A stretch of DNA of 11,129 nt from CAZFLY01 sp964519995. GTDB taxonomy: Bacteria > Planctomycetota > Phycisphaerae > Sedimentisphaerales > Anaerobacaceae. Below are positions 4,610-11,129 of the stretch, one piece after another. The stretch spans positions 1-11,129 of the forward strand of contig CAZFLY010000075.1 in NCBI GenBank assembly GCA_964519995.1. Direction: 5' to 3'. Within the stretch, counting starts at the first letter, position 1. Each line of letters starts with the position of its first letter. The notes under the pieces were generated by a model that did no database searches, had not been told where the DNA came from, and was given only the letters and a program-made list of their open reading frames with translations. Position numbers and translations under genes: made by a program.

Positions 4610-6211
4610 ATGTACGGGAAAAACGTTAAGATTCTAAAGTCGAGCATTAACATTGCCACATTTAGCGAGCTTGTCATGGATATTATTGCGAGATACAAAA
4701 GGTTAAATATCTGGAACAAGATTGGTTTTTGGGGTGCGGTCTCTTCTATTGTTGGAATTCTTATTGCGATTGTATTCTTTTGTGTATCGCAGGGAGGTAC
4801 TTATGAAATAAGGGGTGATTTGTCGCAGATCGTGGAGATGCTGCGAGAAGAACTGAGTATCAAGAACGAACAAGTAGTGTTTCTTCAAAGACAAGTTACT
4901 AGACTTGGAGCGTTAACACCGTCCGAGCGTGCGCGGCGGTTAGCGAAACAAGTACCTGACGATGCAAGGCCATATGCGTTGGCCCTAAAAGCAATCGCCC
5001 AAAAACGCTTCGAGGATGCCCACCGATTTTTAGATGAAGCCCAAGAACAGAAAGAAACGGAGTTGGCTGAAATCTACAGGGCACGCGGAGAAACGGAGTT
5101 TTATGCAGGAAACTATGTAAATGCGGAAGGTTGGTACAAGAAGGCCATATACTTGGCGCCGGATGATCATGTGACATGTCTCGAGGCGTCTATTGTATTT
5201 TTTTATAATGCCAAGTATGAGGACGCAGAGCCGTTGATGCGTCGTACGCTTGAAATAGATGAGAGATCATACGGAGAAGACCATCCCAATTTTGCCAGAG
5301 ACCTTAACAATCTGGCGGAGCTTCTTCGTAAGACGAATCGTTTTGATGAGGCTGAGCCGATGTATCGGCGGGTTGCTGAAATCGTCGAGAAGTCCCTGGG
5401 CCCATATCATCCCAAAGTTGCGGGTGCTTATAACAATCTGGCGCTGCTCCTAGTAGCCACTAACCGTCTTGAAGAGGCTGAGTCGAAGTATCGGCTTGCG
5501 CTCGCGATATGCGAGAAATCTTTAGGCCCAGACGATCCGAACGTTGCTACATGTCTGAATAATATGGCTGGTTTGCTTAGTGAGACGAGTCGTTTCGCAG
5601 AGGCTGAGCTGATGTATCGGCGGGCTTTGTCAATTGATGAAAAGTCCTTTGGCCCGGAACATCCGAACGTTGCTAATGACCTTAACAATCTGGCGGTGCT
5701 TCTTCGTAAGACGAATCGTTTTGATGAGGCTGAGCCGATGTATCGGCGGGCTCTGGCAATTGATGAGAATTTCTTCGGCCTGGATCATCCTAAGGTTGCT
5801 GTCGCTCTGAATAATCTGGCGGAGCTTCTTCGAGATACGCTCCGTTCTGCGAAAGCGGAGCCAATGTATCGGCGTGCGTTGATGATACATGAGAAGTCAT
5901 TTGGCCCAGACCATCCAAACGTTGCTATTTGTCTGAATAATCTGGGGGAGTTGCTTCGTGATACTAGTCGTTTTGAAGAGGCTGAGCCGATGTATCGGCG
6001 GGCACTTCAGATTGATGAAAAATCGTTCGGCCCTGAGCACCCGAACGTTGCACGAGGCCTTAACAACCTGGCGCTGTTGCTTGCGTCCACTAACCGTTTG
6101 GCCGATGCCGAGCCATTGATGCGTCGAGCGCTTAATATCTTAGAAAATAGCCTGGGACCGGACCATTCAAAAACGCAGAAAGTGCGAAAAAACCTTGAAT
6201 TGCTGAAATAA
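4610..6211 (+). CDS. Membrane-anchored TPR protein of kinesin-light-chain type
   Basis: From the ATG at 4610 this is 533 residues. A short cytoplasmic N-terminus precedes one membrane segment (GFWGAVSSIVGILIAIVFFC, roughly residues 39-58), then a short coiled coil (IVEMLREELSIKNEQVVFLQ), two or three irregular TPRs, and seven 42-residue TPRs of the kinesin-light-chain/NPHP3 pattern (LNNLAELLR..NRFDEAEPMYRRAL.I.EKSFGPDHPNVA) to the C-terminus. Such arrays bind partner proteins; there is no enzymatic domain, and the partner is unknown. Start choice is uncertain: a TTG at 4604, ATG 4610 and ATG 4676 (MDIIARYKRLNIWNK) are all in frame, and none has a good ribosome-binding site. The ATG at 4676 also gives a sensible N-terminus close to the membrane segment. 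The gene stands alone, 540 bp from the kinase operon and over 1 kb from the next gene. Confidence 0.9.
   Translation: MYGKNVKILKSSINIATFSELVMDIIARYKRLNIWNKIGFWGAVSSIVGILIAIVFFCVSQGGTYEIRGDLSQIVEMLREELSIKNEQVVFLQRQVTRLGALTPSERARRLAKQVPDDARPYALALKAIAQKRFEDAHRFLDEAQEQKETELAEIYRARGETEFYAGNYVNAEGWYKKAIYLAPDDHVTCLEASIVFFYNAKYEDAEPLMRRTLEIDERSYGEDHPNFARDLNNLAELLRKTNRFDEAEPMYRRVAEIVEKSLGPYHPKVAGAYNNLALLLVATNRLEEAESKYRLALAICEKSLGPDDPNVATCLNNMAGLLSETSRFAEAELMYRRALSIDEKSFGPEHPNVANDLNNLAVLLRKTNRFDEAEPMYRRALAIDENFFGLDHPKVAVALNNLAELLRDTLRSAKAEPMYRRALMIHEKSFGPDHPNVAICLNNLGELLRDTSRFEEAEPMYRRALQIDEKSFGPEHPNVARGLNNLALLLASTNRLADAEPLMRRALNILENSLGPDHSKTQKVRKNLELLK
5303..6184 (+). repeat. Seven tandem 126-bp (42-codon) TPR units
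   Basis: The 'nnn AAY AAY MTG GSG' core recurs at 5303, 5429, 5555, 5681, 5807, 5933 and 6059 with no insertion or deletion. Bases 5300-5372 and 5678-5750 (units 1 and 4) are identical except for one base, pointing to recent duplication or gene conversion inside the gene. Confidence 0.85.
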
Positions 6212-7054
6212 GTAGCACCCATGCAGGGAGTATTAGATGGGTCACATCTTCATTTAATTATGTAGCTTCTGAGCTTACATCTAATATTGCTTTTCTATTT
6301 CCGTCTTCTGCATTCCCAATCGCTCCCTACTTTTTTGATTTTTTCTATTCGGCCCTTGTTATTTATGCCATTCGTCCCATGGTATTTATTTCATATATCG
6401 GATTGTATTTATCCGTTATTTAATCCCCCCCCATCTACTCATCCACGCATTTACTCATTATTACTTCCACCACCGTCCGTACCACGACCTCTCCTGCTAC
6501 TACTGATCACTCCCCCCGCGCCTCTCTCCTACACCTTCTACCTGCTGCACCGCCACGATATTTTACGTCCTATAACATTCTTTATTACCCATTTTATCTT
6601 TTCCACTTTTGCAACCTCTGTTCCAAAAAGGAACTTGTGCTGAGAAGTCAAGCCTCAGTTTTGTCTGCATGTCGATATGTATCCAAGTTTGCAAAAATTT
6701 GCCCACAAACTTTGGAACAATTATATCTTCCGAGTGCTTATTAAGGATTCTGGCCTACATCCTTGTTATTATCCTAATTGACTTTTTTAAATAGCGTATT
6801 TTTAGTCTTTTCTCTAGGGTAATACCAAATTTCTTCTATTTGGTGCTGATTTTCCGGCCTTGCTCATTCTTACGAAAACGGAAATCCAACCTTTAATTCA
6901 GCATTATATACCAATTCCTTTGGATTATTTTGTTCATTATTGGTGTAAGTACCTAAATAGAAATAACTTACACATTTAAGTTCACCAAATGAATCTTTCA
7001 TTTTTAATGCAAGTCTATAATTTACAAGAACTTAGTATTATAAGAAATTTTTCA
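6212..7054. other. Gene-free AT-rich intergenic region
   Basis: I see no convincing gene here. It contains a weak inverted repeat just after the TPR stop (ACCCAT 6217-6222 with ATGGGT 6237-6242, no U-tract), a long pyrimidine-rich stretch, an ACCAAAT/ATTTGGT hairpin (6824-6844) and a perfect 8-bp GTGTAAGT/ACTTACAC inverted repeat (6943-6950 and 6966-6973, 15-nt loop). The open frame from TTG 6287 to 6643 has no ribosome-binding site, and its Leu/Pro/Phe-rich product simply reflects the C/T-rich composition. Confidence 0.6.
6283..6620 (+). terminator. Long C-rich, G-poor tract; possible Rho-dependent termination zone
   Basis: On the + strand this stretch is strongly pyrimidine-biased and poor in G; bases 6421-6540, for example, contain only 8 G and include a run of eight C. 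It begins about 70 nt after the TPR stop codon, where no intrinsic terminator is evident. Untranslated C-rich, G-poor, unstructured RNA is the known hallmark of Rho loading sites. The assignment is inference from composition and position. Confidence 0.35.
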
Positions 7055-7084
7055 TTGACAAAATACATACTCGACCTGCATAAA
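7055..7084 (+). promoter_or_regulatory. Possible upstream promoter
   Basis: A consensus -35 box TTGACA (7055-7060) is followed after 18 bp by CATAAA (7079-7084), a moderate -10. It lies 54 bp upstream of the better promoter and could be a second start for the PEP-CTERM gene. Confidence 0.35.
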
Positions 7085-7108
7085 TTGAAAGAATAACAAA
7101 TATTTTTC

Positions 7109-7138
7109 TTGACGTGGATATAGGCAATATGATATAAA
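7109..7138 (+). promoter_or_regulatory. Sigma70-type promoter of the PEP-CTERM gene
   Basis: TTGACG (7109-7114, five of six consensus) and TATAAA (7133-7138, five of six) are separated by 18 bp. Transcription would begin near 7145 and give a leader of about 137 nt before the ATG at 7282. Confidence 0.55.
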
Positions 7139-7144
7139 CAAAGT

Positions 7145-7281
7145 CAGAGAATAAGGGCAATATATGGGCTTTGGCAAGCCTTCTGTTTAGGAGGAGGTTT
7201 AAGTCAGCCCCCCAAATAATTTAGATAGGCGTGAAATACGTCTGAGATAAAGTTTTATTACAGAAGAAGGAGGAGTAGATT
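7145..7281 (+). promoter_or_regulatory. Long 5' leader with distal and proximal Shine-Dalgarno-like sites
   Basis: The leader contains a small hairpin (GGCTT 7167-7171 with AAGCC 7176-7180), an orphan AGGAGGAGG near 7189-7197 with no useful start codon after it, a C-run (CCCCCC) that could pair with the G-rich site, and the real ribosome-binding site AAGGAGGAG (7267-7275) 6 nt before ATG 7282. No known riboswitch class is recognisable to me. Confidence 0.45.
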
Positions 7282-7944
7282 ATGTTGAAAAGAATGTTTT
7301 GTTTTGCTGTGGTGCTGGCACTGGCGTCCATTAGTTACGGTGTCGTCATAGGTGACTTTGAAGACGGCAGCTTTGACCATTGGAGGCAATCAGTGTCATG
7401 GCCAGATCTTGACCCCGTAGATGCTACGTTTACTCACAGCCGTATTGGGGCTACATTAAATGATAAGAGCCTCAGAGTCAAAAATCAGCCCGGAGGGCAG
7501 GCAACGATGGCGATCAAGCTTCAGTATTTAGTAGAGGAATGCCTTCCCGAAGGTGCCCCTGGAGATAATGTAGGCTTTGACGGGTATGGAGCGTTTTTTG
7601 CCAATGACACCATTTCATTAGACGTGACGATGCCAGCGGACGAGTGGACAGGCGGTGGCTGGGCTCAGCTCGAGATCATTAGCAATTCGGAGAAGGGCGG
7701 CTGGGTATCATTAGGAGCCCAAGGCTTGAGTCTGGGCACGAATTCCCTGGCCTATGACTACAGTGGTGTCGTCATCAACCCCGCTGATCCGGGTGGCTAC
7801 AATGAGTTTGTTGTTGTCACGAATCGTGGAGGTTGGGAGACCGAGGGGTTCACTTACTTCGATAATATACAGTTGACCCCTGAGCCAGCAACAATAGCTC
7901 TGTTAGGCCTGGGTGGCTTAGCGCTGCTTCGTAAGAAACGCTAA
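7282..7944 (+). CDS. Exported PEP-CTERM sorting-signal protein
   Basis: This is a 220-residue secreted protein. Residues 1-20 (MLKRMFCFAVVLALASISYG) form a signal peptide. The body (about 24-198) is a beta-rich, Gly/Trp-rich domain starting GDFEDGSFDHW, similar in style to extracellular carbohydrate- or surface-associated planctomycete domains; I cannot assign a family. Residues 200-220 are a classic PEP-CTERM signal: a PEPAT motif, the hydrophobic helix IALLGLGGLALL, then RKKR. Such tails are recognised and processed by exosortases, placing the protein at the cell surface or in extracellular polymer; no exosortase gene is in the window. The start is secured by a strong ribosome-binding site (AAGGAGGAG) and the signal peptide. 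The gene is monocistronic, with its own promoter and terminator. Confidence 0.93.
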   Translation: MLKRMFCFAVVLALASISYGVVIGDFEDGSFDHWRQSVSWPDLDPVDATFTHSRIGATLNDKSLRVKNQPGGQATMAIKLQYLVEECLPEGAPGDNVGFDGYGAFFANDTISLDVTMPADEWTGGGWAQLEIISNSEKGGWVSLGAQGLSLGTNSLAYDYSGVVINPADPGGYNEFVVVTNRGGWETEGFTYFDNIQLTPEPATIALLGLGGLALLRKKR

Positions 7945-7986
7945 AAGAAAAAAGGCGTTTGGCAAATTGTTTTGTTGCAATAATTT

Positions 7987-8026
7987 AGAGCCTATGCAGG
8001 CGACTGAGCATGGGCTCTATCTTTTT
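7987..8026 (+). terminator. Intrinsic terminator of the PEP-CTERM gene
   Basis: AGAGCCTATGC (7987-7997) pairs with GCATGGGCTCT (8008-8018), giving 11 pairs with one G-T wobble and a 10-nt loop. ATCTTTTT follows immediately. The hairpin lies 42 bp after the stop codon. Confidence 0.85.
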
Positions 8027-8035
8027 GTAGACGGA

Positions 8036-8544
8036 ACGTGTGTAAGAGATTGCAGAAGAGTACTTTGTAAGACATAGCTATTTGTGGTCGTCATTGTGAG
8101 GTTCGCAAAACAGGCTGTAGCGGTTGTTGGATATCAATCATAGTATCCCCACGTTAACATTGCAATTCTCTAAGGTTAAAGGTTTACTCAAGGTGGTTTA
8201 GGGATATGAGAGCTTGGCGCATCTTGGGATAATTATGAGGGTCCTCTTGACGAGAAGACGGAAAATTTGTCTTGGGATAGGCAGGATAAGGAGACTTATG
8301 GTGCTCGGCAGCTTGGGTAGCTGGTTTATGCAAAAAAATCACGTAAGACTTGAAATTACCAACGCGATGTGCTAAACTATCATAGTACCATTGGGCTGAA
8401 AAAAACAGCTTTCTACGCGTTTGTCAACGACGCTTGCTGGGGTTTTGAAGGAAGGGGATGTGCCAATTCAGAAAAATCCTGGGCTAATATAGATAAAATG
8501 TGTTGAATAAATAAAGAATATTATCGGTCGTTTTTATATACAAA
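8036..8544. other. Intergenic region without a supported gene
   Basis: About 500 bp hold no convincing gene. The longest local frame on the + strand is a 46-codon ORF (8235-8375) coding for an Arg-rich peptide without a good ribosome-binding site. Pieces of protein-like sequence occur in different frames (for example NYEGPLDEKTENLSWDRQDK near 8231-8290 and TAFYAFVNDACWGFEGRG near 8406-8459). This may be decayed coding DNA or chance. A small CAGCT/AGCTG hairpin lies at 8309-8323. Confidence 0.45.
8350..8378 (+). promoter_or_regulatory. Possible promoter of the large secreted-protein gene
   Basis: TTGAAA (8350-8355, five of six) and TAAACT (8373-8378, four of six) are spaced by 17 bp. If used, the leader would be about 240 nt. 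This is the best sigma70-like match I found between the terminator at 8026 and the gene at 8624. Confidence 0.3.
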
Positions 8545-8564
8545 AGGAGGTTATATAGACAGGG

Positions 8565-8612
8565 ATGCAGTTTCTTACTGTGATGTGTCCTGTGATATTA
8601 CTAAGATTTTAG
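8565..8612 (+). CDS. Possible 15-residue leader peptide ORF
   Basis: ATG at 8565 opens MQFLTVMCPVILLRF and stops at TAG 8610-8612, which overlaps the AGGAGG ribosome-binding site of the large downstream gene. An AGGAGG at 8545-8550 precedes it, 14 nt before the ATG, which is longer than usual. Its placement suggests a leader ORF coupled to the main start, but it is short and hydrophobic and could be accidental. Confidence 0.25.
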   Translation: MQFLTVMCPVILLRF

Positions 8613-8616
8613 GAGG
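8611..8616 (+). promoter_or_regulatory. Ribosome-binding site of the secreted multidomain protein
   Basis: A perfect AGGAGG stands 7 nt before the ATG at 8624 and fixes this start, which is followed directly by a signal peptide. Confidence 0.8.
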
Positions 8617-8623
8617 CATAAAA

Positions 8624-11129
8624 ATGAGAAAGAATTTTGCAAAATTATTGTTTATGTTGGTTGTAGCGATAACCACCATTGGTCTGACCGAAAGGGTGGC
8701 AAACGCGTCCTATCCCATCCTAAAGCTGGATATTAACACCTTAAATAGGGTTCAATTGACAGAACCTGGCTTTACTTCATTTACCAGTAGTGATAGTGGC
8801 TCGACGATAAAGGGTATTACCATCACACTTGAGCCAATTGAGCCTGATCCCCCTATTGCAGGCAGGCCCGCTGTTATCGACGCACGCCGGCGCGGCAATC
8901 CAACCGGAATACCGTACGAGCAGATCTATCGCGATTTTATTTTTTCGCGGCCGGGTGGAATAAGGCTTACATTATCGGGGCTTTGGCCCAATCAGAGCTA
9001 CGAGATAACTATGTGGGCATTCGACGAGGGTAGTTCTGCAGGAGGTGCTCGGATCGCAGATTGGTATGCCAATGGAGAATTTTGTCTCACAACTAATTTC
9101 CTCGCTACAACTTTTCCTACGGATGAATATAGCTACGCCTTTACAGGCTCTGCCGATTCAGATGCAACCGGTAGAATCGTCCTGGAGTCTTACCCTAATG
9201 AAAACACCACTCAACAATCGGGTGTGGATAACCCATACACTTTTCTCAACGCCTTGGTGATAGCTTCAGTTGCCCCGATAACGGAGGCTACAAATCCCGT
9301 ACCGGAAGACGGGGTAACTGTCCAAACTACCGCGCTACAGCTTCAGTGGATAACAGGAATGCTCGCAGTCTCGAACAATGTCTACTTCGGCGAGGATTAT
9401 GACGATGTAGAAAATGCCACTACAGAGGATACTGATATATTCCGCGGCTCAACCACCGACAATTTCTTCCTTGTCGGCAGCCCCGGAAATCCCTATCCGA
9501 CGGGTCTTTCCGTGGCACAAACGTATTATTGGCGTATCGATGGGGTAAATGACCTGCATCCAGACAAATCATGGAAAGGCCCTGTCTGGAGCTTCACAGT
9601 TCCCCCAAAGGAAGCCTATTATCCAGACCCGGTCGATGGCTCCCTATTTGCCGATCCAAACGTCACACTACAATGGGATGCAGGTGCAGATGCGATTGAG
9701 CATCATGTATATTTCGGCGATAACCTCGAGGATGTACAAGCCGGCACCGGAGGTACAGACAAAGGAACCTTTACAGAACCAAACTATCCGATGCCCAGCC
9801 TGCTCCAACTTAATAAGACTTATTATTGGCGGATCGACGAGTACGATGGCACAGATACACATACAGGCGATGTCTGGAGCTTCAACACTACTCTTGAAGA
9901 CTTGGGTACTGTCGTCATCGATATATGGGAGAATATCGCCGGCAATACTATAGACATCCTCAAGGATTATGCGTACTATCCGGGCAATCCAGACTTTAGT
10001 GAATTGTTAACGGAGTTCGGCACACAGGCTGACGAAGGAGGGGACAGCTACGGCGACAGCTACGGCGGCCGAATTCACGGTTGGCTCTACGTACCTCTGA
10101 CCGGAGAATATACGTTCTATTTCACGAGTGCCGATCAGGGCGAATTGTGGCTGAGCACCGATGATACCCCCGATTTCGTAGAACTGCTCACTTCTGAATT
10201 TGTCTGGGGGTGGTACGACGCTTTTACTCACAAGTCCGATCCTATCCCGCTTATCGGCGGCGAAAGATACTACATCATGGCGATATGGAAGGAAGACAAC
10301 AATTGGGACCACTGCCAGGTGGCCTGGGAAGGTCCTGGCATCAAGGGTTTCCAGATCATTCAAGGAAGTTACCTCTCGCCGTACGAGCCCGTAATGGCCT
10401 ATAGTCCGACCCCCAAAAATGGTAGCGCAGATGTGAAACTGACACCGGTTCTTCGCTGGAAAACTGGAAAATTTGCTGCTGCCCATAATGTATACTTCGG
10501 CACGGATCCAAACGCCCTGGACCTGGTCGCGACAAAGGGATTAGGGCAGGAGAAATATGACATCTTAGAACCGCTTCAGTTCAACCAGACTTACTATTGG
10601 CGGATCGATGAGACCAATGATTTCCACCCCGACACTCTATGGATAGGCGAAGACTGGAGCTTTACGACTGCCGATTTCATCTTCGTAGATGATTTTGAGG
10701 ACTACAACAACAACCCACCTGATAGGGTATTAGATACGTGGAAAGGTGGATTTGGCTGCACGATCTACGATGAAAACGGTAATGAGGTGGGTACATTCTG
10801 CGGCAACGGCACCGGTTCAGCTATCGGTCACGACATTTGGAGTACGGATAGCCCATACTATCAGGGCAATATCATAGAGACCTCTGTCGTCCACGTGCCC
10901 GGCAAATCGATGCCGATTTATTACGACAACACTGCTACCACTAAGAATTTTTGTGACCAGCCAATCAATCTCTATTATTCAGAGATCGAGAGAGTGTGGG
11001 ATACACCACAGGACTGGACGCAAAACGGAGCTGCAGCCTTGACTATCTGGTTCCAGGGCTTGCGACAGTATGTCGGAGGCATAACCTACAATGCAGCGAC
11101 ACAAACTTACACGATGACCGGAGCAGGCG
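8624..11129 (+). CDS. Large secreted multidomain protein (fibronectin-like modules, PA14-like domain), 3'-truncated
   Basis: The frame is open from ATG 8624 to the window end, giving 835 residues and no stop. Residues 1-28 are a signal peptide with likely cleavage after AN-A. About 30-212 is a beta-sandwich-like domain. Three fibronectin-III-like modules follow the planctomycete pattern NVYFG ... TYYWRID ... WSF at about 214-325, 326-424 and 588-684; their TYYWRID codons begin at 9521, 9818 and 10589. Between modules 2 and 3 (about 427-587) lies a PA14-like domain (GGRIHGWLYVPLTGEYTFYF, SADQGELWLS), a carbohydrate- or ligand-binding fold. From 685 (FVDDFEDYNNNPPDRVLDTW) a lectin/LamG-like domain begins and runs off the edge. 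No catalytic domain is visible. The likely role is surface or extracellular polysaccharide binding. A C-terminal sorting signal may lie outside the window. Confidence 0.92.
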   Translation, partial: MRKNFAKLLFMLVVAITTIGLTERVANASYPILKLDINTLNRVQLTEPGFTSFTSSDSGSTIKGITITLEPIEPDPPIAGRPAVIDARRRGNPTGIPYEQIYRDFIFSRPGGIRLTLSGLWPNQSYEITMWAFDEGSSAGGARIADWYANGEFCLTTNFLATTFPTDEYSYAFTGSADSDATGRIVLESYPNENTTQQSGVDNPYTFLNALVIASVAPITEATNPVPEDGVTVQTTALQLQWITGMLAVSNNVYFGEDYDDVENATTEDTDIFRGSTTDNFFLVGSPGNPYPTGLSVAQTYYWRIDGVNDLHPDKSWKGPVWSFTVPPKEAYYPDPVDGSLFADPNVTLQWDAGADAIEHHVYFGDNLEDVQAGTGGTDKGTFTEPNYPMPSLLQLNKTYYWRIDEYDGTDTHTGDVWSFNTTLEDLGTVVIDIWENIAGNTIDILKDYAYYPGNPDFSELLTEFGTQADEGGDSYGDSYGGRIHGWLYVPLTGEYTFYFTSADQGELWLSTDDTPDFVELLTSEFVWGWYDAFTHKSDPIPLIGGERYYIMAIWKEDNNWDHCQVAWEGPGIKGFQIIQGSYLSPYEPVMAYSPTPKNGSADVKLTPVLRWKTGKFAAAHNVYFGTDPNALDLVATKGLGQEKYDILEPLQFNQTYYWRIDETNDFHPDTLWIGEDWSFTTADFIFVDDFEDYNNNPPDRVLDTWKGGFGCTIYDENGNEVGTFCGNGTGSAIGHDIWSTDSPYYQGNIIETSVVHVPGKSMPIYYDNTATTKNFCDQPINLYYSEIERVWDTPQDWTQNGAAALTIWFQGLRQYVGGITYNAATQTYTMTGAG

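Noticed and set aside
4591..4629. 12-codon ORF just before the TPR gene, preceded by AGGAA
   Set aside because: The AGGAA is directly adjacent to the ATG, too close to act as a ribosome-binding site, and the peptide has no distinctive feature.
6287..6643. 118-residue hydrophobic, proline-rich open frame
   Set aside because: It starts at TTG without a ribosome-binding site, and its Leu/Pro/Phe content follows directly from the C/T-rich base composition.
6609..6794. 61-residue open frame in the intergenic region
   Set aside because: It lacks a ribosome-binding site, recognisable motif or coding context, and overlaps another spurious frame.
6824..6844. ACCAAAT/ATTTGGT hairpin as an intrinsic terminator
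   Set aside because: The stem is AT-rich, no U-tract follows, and no gene ends nearby.
7145..7281. Cyclic-di-GMP (GEMM) riboswitch in the PEP-CTERM leader
   Set aside because: The short GGCTT/AAGCC hairpin does not reproduce the conserved GEMM core or its two-helix layout, so no known riboswitch can be claimed.
10007..10486. 159-residue open frame on the minus strand
   Set aside because: It is a shadow of the PA14-like domain region of the large secreted protein, whose + frame continues through it without a stop.

Overview
The window looks like a piece of a planctomycete chromosome, most likely from the Phycisphaerae or Sedimentisphaerales side of the phylum. This rests on protein style, not on a marker gene: a short exported protein ending in a textbook PEP-CTERM tail, a very large secreted protein with repeated 'NVYFG ... 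TYYWRID ... WSF' modules and a PA14-like domain, a membrane-anchored kinesin-light-chain-type TPR protein, and PAS-rich histidine kinases. Every gene I can support lies on the + strand.

Region 1 (1-4066) is a compact signalling operon. It holds the C-terminal part of a PAS histidine kinase, three tandem single-domain Rcp/CheY-like response regulators, and a receiver-PAS-histidine kinase. Genes overlap or almost touch. The kinase/regulator and regulator/regulator junctions are themselves copies of one another, so the regulators arose by tandem duplication of a unit that carries its own ribosome-binding site. No DNA-binding output domain is present, so the set probably works as a phosphorelay or phosphate-sharing network. 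The last kinase has no canonical start codon in front of its receiver domain. An ACG sits exactly where an ATG would be expected.

Region 2 (4067-4609) is non-coding. It carries a cluster of hairpins of one family: flank TTTAG, a stem of 7 to 8 bp, and a constant TTTA loop. Stem sequences differ between copies but stay complementary. A second conserved block (CCGCG..TCAC..CGG) lies between them, and two ATTCC/GGAAT inverted repeats are interspersed. I do not recognise the family.

Region 3 (4610-6211) is a membrane-anchored TPR protein with seven 42-residue repeats in exact 126-bp phase. Downstream (6212-7108) is AT-rich, gene-free DNA with an unusually long G-poor, pyrimidine-rich stretch that could be a Rho-dependent termination region.

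Region 4 (7109-8026) is a self-contained transcription unit: promoter, leader of about 137 nt, strong ribosome-binding site, PEP-CTERM protein gene, and strong intrinsic terminator.

Region 5 (8027-11129) begins with about 600 bp lacking a convincing gene, including a possible 15-codon leader ORF. It ends with a large secreted multidomain protein gene that stays open through the end of the window (835 codons visible). The two exported-protein genes may be targets of the same exosortase-type sorting system, but no exosortase is present here and the second protein's C-terminus lies outside the window.
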